Source of the DNA: Peronospora farinosa
Taxonomy: Eukaryota; Oomycota; Peronosporomycetes; Peronosporales; Peronosporaceae
Reading direction: 5' to 3'
DNA length: 62,736 nt
NCBI GenBank assembly: GCA_947646735.1
Contig: CANTFK010000360.1
Location: 1-62,736 of the forward strand
Positions 56,830-62,736 of the stretch are shown in pieces. The first letter of the stretch is position 1. Every line of letters begins with the position of its first letter. Made by a program: the position numbers and the translations under genes. Under the pieces are notes generated by a model, which ran no database searches, was not told the origin of the DNA, and was given only the letters and a program-made list of their open reading frames with translations.

Positions 56830-56955
56830 GATATTGTCTACTCGGACTTTGATGCGGTCGTAAAAGTCGCATATGCCATCACTTTTGTACCTGGAGGTAT
56901 CGTACCTATGACTGTAGCAATGCTAGTGAAGTATACTGGTCAGTGTGCAAAGTGA
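56830..56955 (+). pseudogene. Fragment of an MTHFD/FolD gene C-terminus
   Basis: The frame reads S-D-F-D-A-V-V-K-V-A-Y-A-I-T-F, then VPGGIVPMTVAMLVKYTGQC. This is the conserved C-terminal block of FolD-type enzymes ([27 protein letters not shown]) with damaging changes: Pro to Phe, Gly to Val, Asn to Tyr. It ends in a stop near where the family domain ends. It resembles the cytosolic trifunctional relatives more than the intact folD at 33.5-34.4 kb. The rest of the gene is absent. Confidence 0.8.
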
Positions 56956-57193
56956 CGAATGCAGCTTTACAAACTAAACGATACGAGTTAATGCGTCATC
57001 GATGTTTGGCCATCACCCTTACCCAGCAAGCTACTTACATCGGTTTGTCCGACTTCGGTTACTTGCTCTGTGTGTAAGGCGACACTTTCAAGTTGACTCC
57101 GCAATCCTGGTACAACTTGTCAGGCCGCAAGGTACGTGCGGTGCGACAGAGCGTGTACTAGGGTTGCACAGCTGAATGCATATTGGATAGCCT

Positions 57194-57333
57194 TGACATC
57201 ACAGTCTGGCGTCATTGCATGACATCACAGTCTGGCGTCATTGCATGACATCACAGTCTGGCGTCATTGCATGACATCACAGTCTAATGTCAATAGATGA
57301 CATAACAGTCTGACGTCAATAGATGACGTCACT
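57194..57333. repeat. 26-bp tandem array, five copies plus partial
   Basis: Units begin TGACATCACAG at 57194, 57220, 57246, 57272 and 57298, with a partial sixth at 57324. The first three are identical; later ones drift so that they contain TGACGTCA, the CRE/ATF palindrome. No spacer or cas gene, so not a CRISPR array. Confidence 0.93.
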
Positions 57334-57588
57334 ACGAAGCTTCTACAAAGACCTAGAAGAAGAGGCTTGAAGACAGCACAGGGTAGCGAACTAAGGACCT
57401 GTATACTTTCAGTTCTAACTAATACCTAGTGTACTACAAGTCTTCACAGCTGGTAGCACTTGTTGGCCCTTGCCCCTTAGCCTCGTCGTCGTCCCTGCCA
57501 AGCTCTCCGTTCCTGCAGCATCGCCGTCATCAGCACCGCCGTCATCAGCACTGCCGTCCCTGTAGCACCGCCTTCGCCACTTAAAAGC

Positions 57589-58155
57589 TGTAGACGGGCG
57601 CTTCGTAAAGAAGCTGCCACATACTACGCAGGCACACCTTCAAGCAGCGCGAAGAAGCGGTTATACCGTCTTACCTCCGCGTGCGGTGGTGGTTGCGTTA
57701 GTTGGCGCTAAAAAGCGCTGTACCAACCGTTGCCGGTCGCTTAGAGCAGTCCGCGCAACGAACAGCTAAGAAGTGCCTCACTTACGCCACGCAGAAATTC
57801 TCGTGCGCAGTGGGCGGTAAGTAGTAAATTCAGGACTGACTTATAAATAATAAAAAATTAACTAAATATAAATCTAACTACTGATTGGCTAATTTTGCAA
57901 TGATTGGATACGCGTCTCTTTAGAAACGTATCCTTACGTGCGAGCTTAACATATATCTAAGCTCGCCGATGAAGTCTGTCTGAAGCGTCACCATGACGCC
58001 CAGTCCCAACTGGCGTCATCCACGTTGAATGTGAGTCCATCCATGTATATCACATTCACGAGGTTGGGTCATATTGATGTGCCACAGGTCTAAGGTACGT
58101 CGTACTCATTTAGGCCTTCCTAAAGTATTAAGTACTTATAGAACCGTGTAAGTGT
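57589..58155 (+). mobile_element. Diverged LTR, copy C (opposite orientation)
   Basis: Starts TGTAGACGGGCG and matches the reverse complement of the LTRs at 4037-4625 and 5697-6294 through most of its length, with the conserved stem GCGAGCTTA/TAAGCTCGC around 57935-57965. The 3' end is less clear (near ...CCGTGTAA). No gag-like frame follows, so it is a solo LTR or a heavily truncated element. Confidence 0.7.
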
Positions 58156-58864
58156 GGTGGAGCGGGGTTGACAAAATTTCTGATGTGATCCCGACTCTCC
58201 ACTGGCGCCTGGACTACCGACAAACGGAAAGGGTACTCCGTTTACGTGTATAGCAATTTACTCTCACCTTGTGTACCCGTCGTTAGGGCGTATATCACTC
58301 TTCTCGGTGGACTTGAGCTGGTGCTGAACTTGACCGTGGTTGGGATTGGTTGGGGTTTCGACCGCGCGGAAATCTTCACGCGATCGATGGGGTCACTTCG
58401 GGCACTCTGTATGAGTCGCCCGATCTCTCTTGAGATGGCCTTGTCCAAAATGTAGATACTTGATCCACTTGACCTTCTGACCACTTCAGCCGTCTCGTGA
58501 TCTTGTGCCTTGTCCTTAACGTGATACTGCGTCCAATCGCAGGCGAAGCTTGTTTGTGAGAGGTCTTGTATTCCCTGGCCAGACAATCTAGGAATATTAC
58601 TTGTAGATACTGGTGGCAGAAGCTCTTGATCGTCGAAGGGCCAAAAAATTCCACCCGGAAGAGAAGTCTGCGTGCGTAGTTAGAAGTAAAAGGAACTCTG
58701 CTTAAATATAACCAATCAAATACTAAAATCTACGATGCTGCCTATCTGTATACCTGTGTCTTCTGTGCAGCGTAGTCCTCCGAAAAACCAGATCTCAATA
58801 TGTGGCCCACTCTGATATAGCGGCGATCCCACTCTTGATTACGATGTCGATCATGATCGCATTA
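58156..58864. other. Repeat-derived sequence, no gene called
   Basis: A minus-strand frame of 114 codons at 58242-58586 has no recognisable motif and lies where internal retroelement sequence would be expected. Probably old element sequence. Confidence 0.4.
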
Positions 58865-59073
58865 GTCGATCGTGATCACTTTTGTCGATCGGGATCTTAT
58901 TCGTCGATCGTGATCGCATTTGTCGATCGTGATCGCATTTGTCGATCGTGATCGCATTCGTCGATCGTGATCGCATTCGTCGATCATTATCGCATTCGTC
59001 GATCATTATCGCATTCGTCGATCATTATCGCATTCGTCGATCGTGATCGCCTTTGTCGATCGTGATCGCGTTT
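58865..59073. repeat. 19-bp tandem array, about 11 copies, rich in GATC
   Basis: The unit GTCGATCGTGATCGCATTC repeats every 19 bases from 58865 to about 59073. Each unit contains CGATCG and TGATCG. Some copies carry CGATCATTATCG in place of CGATCGTGATCG. It continues as looser GATC-rich sequence to about 59290. Confidence 0.93.
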
Positions 59074-61259
59074 ATATCCATGCTGATCTGATCGAAATTA
59101 TATTCATGCCAATTGCTTCAATCGCGATCCCGATCAATCATGATCGAGCATAAAAAGGCGAACATGTAGTCGTCATCTTCACTTGGGCTGTAACGATCAT
59201 ATGCGACCGATTGATCGGCCTGATAAAATCAGATCGATCCCATAGTATAACCAAGTAATTCCGACCGTTAATTGATCGATCAAATAAACTTGATCGCTCC
59301 CATAATTCAACCAAGTACAAATCCATTATATCGATCCATTCCATGTATGTGGTCCACACTCCAATCATTTTCCCACCGTTGATCAATTCCTTCGACCGAC
59401 TTCACCACATAAATTTCAGCCCCTCAAATGAGCAGTGTTTAGGCGTAAGTCTCAATCTAATTAAGAGTAGGGACGTCTATGTAAGAGTGATGTGAAGTAG
59501 TGGTGCACTTGTGCACGTAGAGGTAGAAGTAAAAGTAAAATATATTAAGCATTAACTACTCTCCCTCGCTAGTGCTTTAACAAGTACGATAGAGTCAACT
59601 GCGACTATACCATGTCTAGTCTGTAGTCTTCGTCTATCCCGCTTCGCCACATCTGTTAAGATGTCACAACATTAGCCAATTCGGGTGCGGTCGCAACTTA
59701 CCGGTCACAGGGTATAGCCCTTGCCTTCAACACCTTGCAACCTGTCAAAAAACGATCGTATCTAACAGCCTATTCATTGGCTGTAATCCTACTGGGATAT
59801 TACTACTGCCACCGTGGTCGAGATCGAAGTCTTTATTGGCTGTCAAACTAATGAAGTGGTCAGTACTTTGATTTATGAAGTACTGACCTCCCTTAACCAA
59901 ACTGAATTGGTAATTCGCAATGTGTGGTCCACAAAATTTGGTGATTGCGGTCAATTCTCAATGTGTGGCTCACAAAACCTACATCGCGGTCGCCGATCCA
60001 CATAACCTGGATCGCGATCTGGATGCATTTTTATGGAAGATGGTTTGTCAGTCTATACCAACAACATTCTTACGTGTCTTCTAAGATGGATAAAATGTTG
60101 ACGTTCTTTTCCTAATTTGACTTTGTCTTACACTTTGTGTAAAGGCGGTCAAATGTCGTGGACGGTGCATATTTTGTCCACCCGTGTCTGGAGAGCATTC
60201 CAACGAATTCCTCTGTGACTATGTCCCTTGTTTTCGATCTGTCGCACGTCGTACATGAGTGTAAAGATGACTATTTTTCTTCACTTTACTCTTTTGGATA
60301 AGCACATGGCGCCCTATGCCCTCATTCAGTATTTTCGCGCTGGATGTCTTTCAACTCTTACTCGACGATGTGGAGTTGCGGGGGGGGGGGGGGTCTTCCG
60401 AAAGTAGTTGCTCAGGAGCAAATTTACAACGCCGAGCTTAATGTTGTACGCACATGTGGTGGAGTGGATTCTTACAAATTGTTTGATAAGACTCCAAACC
60501 ACTCACTGTGCCGGACTGCCGACTTTCGAAAGGAAACCCGCGAAGCCACGTATGTACCTTCTCTCACGTTTCATACCCGTCAGCTACTCTTCGAAACACT
60601 TAAGGATGCATATGTATGCCTTGAAAGTGGTAGACCTGGGGGGAGGCTCGAGTAAATATGCTTCACTCGGTGAGGCGGTAGGTAAATTCTCGATCGGCCT
60701 CGTCGAGAGTGGACATATAACCAAATTCTATAGGAAGCTCGTCATCCCTGGTTGGTTATCTTAGGGGTGTCAAACACTTGGCATTTACTTCTTTCCCGAA
60801 CCGTGAGGTTAGGGAGACCGCTTCCGATACGGTTAGCGGATCTTTGGGGGGATGCGATCCGAGACGAGCTTACAGACCAAATATATTCTGGGGTTATATT
60901 CGCACATGAGTCTCACCACACAACTGTCTTCAACGGGGGGGAAAGATAATCCTTTTTCGGACCAGGTGAATATATTTTTTTTTATATAAAGATTAAGAAA
61001 TGCCAAGTGACATTATGTTCGCACCTAAGTCTACCCACACGATAGTCATCAACGGGGGGGGAAGAAGTTATCCATTCCCTGGAACAGGCGTGTAGTCAGA
61101 CTCGAGGTTCTTTAAGCGCGACGAAGACGTGCCACGTAGATCGCGAATTGAGCATAGTCCTATCCGTAAACTTCTTTACTCTTTCCTTGCATAAAGCTCT
61201 GGTTCCTTGTGTTGACAGGTATGATTCCTTTATTGACTCGTCAGGAGTAGCTGAACCTC
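59074..61259. other. Repeat-rich intergenic region without a supported gene
   Basis: Contains GATC-rich remnants to 59290, a run of 13 G near 60380, short frames around 60344-60949 that lack motifs, and an imperfect direct repeat of about 55 bases (from 60899 and from 61018, both with CACA..., TCAACGGGGGG and TTATCC-like ends). Probably decayed transposon sequence. Confidence 0.5.
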
Positions 61260-61314
61260 GAGGGGCCCAGGTCTACCGATGAGGGACCTGACGAAAGACC
61301 AGGTCTACCAATGA
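61260..61314. repeat. Inverted copies of the 20-bp minisatellite unit
   Basis: CAGGTCTACCGATGAGGGAC and a second diverged copy (CAGGTCTACCAATGA) are reverse complements of the unit arrayed at 62590-62736. They end directly at the TGTAACGGGG start of the gypsy LTR. Confidence 0.8.
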
Positions 61315-61779
61315 TGTAACGGGGTGAGCCCGTTACATAATATTGACACTTATATGAAGTGTCAATAAAAATATTATTATAACTAATAATATTTTGACAA
61401 TATTACCTTTTTAATAATATTGTTCTTAGATCTCCTTGAAGTTGGAGATGCCCTCTCATTGGTTGATATGGGCCATCATATCAACCAACGCGCTGACCAA
61501 TGACCGATGGACGCGCGCAATGAGTGGAGGGCAAGTCGTCAACATACATAGTTGTAGTTTAATATAGTTAACATAGGTTATAACAGATTAGTTTTATTAA
61601 GATAGTTAACTATATTAAATACAGTTTTCCTTTTCCTCTACTTCTAAGCGTTTGTTTAGAAGTAAAGCTTCCTCTGCCTCTTGTGTAAGAGAGGTAATTG
61701 AAGCACCTGCTTTCACTGTAATCAGTGAAAGTAGACTATACTGTAATCAGTATAGTCGGAGGGTACCTGGTAGCACTTC
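61315..61779 (+). mobile_element. Gypsy LTR/leader region with many hairpins
   Basis: Begins TGTAACGGG-GTGAG-CCCGTTACA, a perfect 9-bp stem typical of Phytophthora gypsy LTR ends. Further perfect stems: 61343-61365, 61368-61395 (11 bp), 61459-61488 (12 bp), TTTAATATAGTTAAC at 61558 pairing with 61605-61619 (15 bp), 61710-61731 and 61734-61757 (9 and 10 bp, both with loop TAAT). The LTR 3' boundary is not obvious. It leads into a gypsy gag. Confidence 0.7.
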
Positions 61780-61812
61780 GTGGTCCGTTTAGCGACCACC
61801 GCACCACCCGCT

Positions 61813-62403
61813 ATGGAATCAGCGGGTGATGAACGTCATCACGCAACGCGTGATGATTTCCGCCATTTGAGTGACCTCGAATGGAATGCGGTTCAGCGTA
61901 TGGCTGAAACCATCGGCAACCCTGCCGTTGGTGCCATGTTGCTCTCTCTTAGCGGAGACGACCAACATACAACCATCGCCAAGTTCATACAACATGAACT
62001 TGACGAAGTCGTAAAGAAACTCACCTTGCTAGAGGAGCAAGGTTCTCAACAGGTTGAACTGTTGAGAGAACAAGGCGCTCAACAAGCTGACTTGTTGATG
62101 CAGCAGGGTGCTCAACAGTATGAACTGTTGAGACAACAGCAGGCTAGTGCTGTTGCTGCCGGGTCGGCGTATACACGTCGACCCGAGTCCTTGAAGATTG
62201 ATGTCTCCAAGTACAAGGCAGTCGAAAGCGACTCCTTGTTGAGATGGTTCGTCGAGCTCGACGATGCCATTGAGGCTCGTCGCATCGATGACGATGCGAT
62301 GAAGGTCAAGTTCGCCATGTCGAACTTGGCAGGACGTGCCAAAGCTTGGGCCTTAGGGCTCAAACTGCACGACCCATACGTTTGTGGTGAAGTGCTTTCC
62401 TGA
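61813..62403 (+). pseudogene. Ty3/gypsy Gag, truncated
   Basis: From the ATG at 61813 (MESAGDERHH) 196 codons are open. A Gln-rich coiled region made of repeated G-x-Q-Q-x-x-L-L-R/M-E/Q units precedes the Gag core: SLKIDVSKYKAVESDSLLRW, FVELDDAIEARRIDDD, MKVKFAMSNLAGRAKAWALG, LKLHDPYV, a block I recognise from oomycete gypsy elements. The frame ends soon after, where the usual F-x-S-L-x-x-F-K continuation is replaced by unrelated sequence, so most of Gag and all of Pol are missing. The coding sequence is also extraordinarily rich in short hairpins. Confidence 0.85.
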
Positions 62404-62589
62404 ATTGTGAAGAATCTAGGGTCCCGTTGGATTGAAGGGACAAAGGGCCGTGGACTAGGGAGAAGGGACCACGCACCAGAGAGAAAGGACCGGAGATAAA
62501 GGGAACCTCGGAGTGAAGCGACCGTTGGCTGAGAATTCGAAAGACAAACAAAGGAGAGGTCATTACCAGGGTAACGTTTAACCTGTACC
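62404..62589. other. Non-homologous sequence after truncated gag
   Basis: Purine-rich sequence with several AAAGGGAC-like words; no coding frame. It separates the truncated gag from the minisatellite. Confidence 0.5.
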
Positions 62590-62736
62590 GAAGGGAGTCG
62601 ACCATGGCCCTCATTGGTCGACCCGGTCCCTCATTGGTCGAACAGGCCCCTCATCGGTAGACCTGGGTCCCTTATCGGTAGACCTCGGCCCCTCATCGGT
62701 CGACCCGGTCCCTCGTTGGTAGACCTGGGTCCCTCA
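62590..62736. repeat. 20-21-bp minisatellite (array runs off the window)
   Basis: Units of the form CCCTCATCGGTAGACCTGGG repeat about seven times with variation (ATTGGTCGACCCGGT, ATCGGTAGACCTCGG). The array continues to the last base of the window. Reverse-complement units lie at 61260-61314. Confidence 0.9.

Noticed and set aside
58242..58654. Minus-strand frames next to LTR copy C
   Set aside because: No motif, no start context, and opposite to the LTR direction; more likely chance frames in old retroelement sequence.
57194..59073. CRISPR array
   Set aside because: The two arrays are head-to-tail repeats without unique spacers, no cas genes are present and the window is eukaryotic.
60344..60949. 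Overlapping + strand frames with a poly-Gly stretch
   Set aside because: The poly-Gly comes from a run of G; no homology or splice pattern supports a gene.

Overview
The window reads as nuclear DNA of an oomycete, most likely a member of the Peronosporales (Phytophthora or a downy mildew). The evidence is a compact gene layout, short GT-AG introns (about 60 to 130 bases), standard-code eukaryotic genes and characteristic families: a PL3 pectate lyase with a signal peptide, a bZIP factor with an altered basic region, a PX-AGC kinase, a CRAL-TRIO/PH protein and Phytophthora-type Ty3/gypsy Gag. The only moderate GC content fits a downy mildew at least as well as Phytophthora. Genus and species cannot be fixed from the sequence alone.

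Layout. (1) 1-7.0 kb is retroelement debris: a frameshifted chromovirus pol (RT/RNase H, integrase, chromodomain) on the + strand, then a gag-plus-LTR fragment on the - strand. That fragment was tandemly duplicated together with the first exon of TMEM65, leaving one broken and one intact TMEM65 5' end. (2) 6.85-56.6 kb is a gene-dense island of about 25 genes, many only tens of bases apart: TMEM65, ADAT1, a Trf4/Cid1-type nucleotidyltransferase, pectate lyase, an RRM-like protein, bZIP, DPH7, a METTL21-type methyltransferase, ALKBH7, a TKL pseudokinase, a CRAL-TRIO gene and its truncated partial copy, PP1, PX-AGC kinase, FolD/MTHFD, an unknown beta-rich protein, AIFM2/FSP1-like reductase, Iwr1, ArgJ, a small unknown, a membrane ankyrin-double-TIR protein, HSF, a FLASH-like coiled coil, a possible eIF5A-like domain protein, CACYBP, a double B-box protein and a multi-pass membrane protein. 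(3) 56.6-62.7 kb is again repetitive: a FolD pseudogene scrap, a 24-bp perfect palindrome, 26-bp and 19-bp tandem arrays, a third copy of the LTR seen at 4-6 kb in opposite orientation, and a gypsy LTR-leader-gag unit with very many short hairpins, bordered by a 20-bp minisatellite in inverted orientations.

The genes form no single pathway. Local themes are mitochondrial proteins (TMEM65, ALKBH7, ArgJ, FolD), RNA and translation factors (ADAT1, Trf4-like, DPH7 with a divergent methyltransferase, Iwr1) and signalling or transcription (PP1, PX-AGC kinase, pseudokinase, bZIP, HSF, TIR protein). The observations I rate highest are the ankyrin protein with one Glu-containing and one Gln-containing TIR domain, the hairpin-dense gag region, the gene-conversion-like mosaic of the CRAL-TRIO pair, and several conserved folds that lack a key residue (bZIP Asn, kinase HRD Asp, pectate lyase Glu-Asp). 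Exon joins were worked out by hand from splice sites and reading phase. Domain names come from recognising conserved motifs; no search was run.
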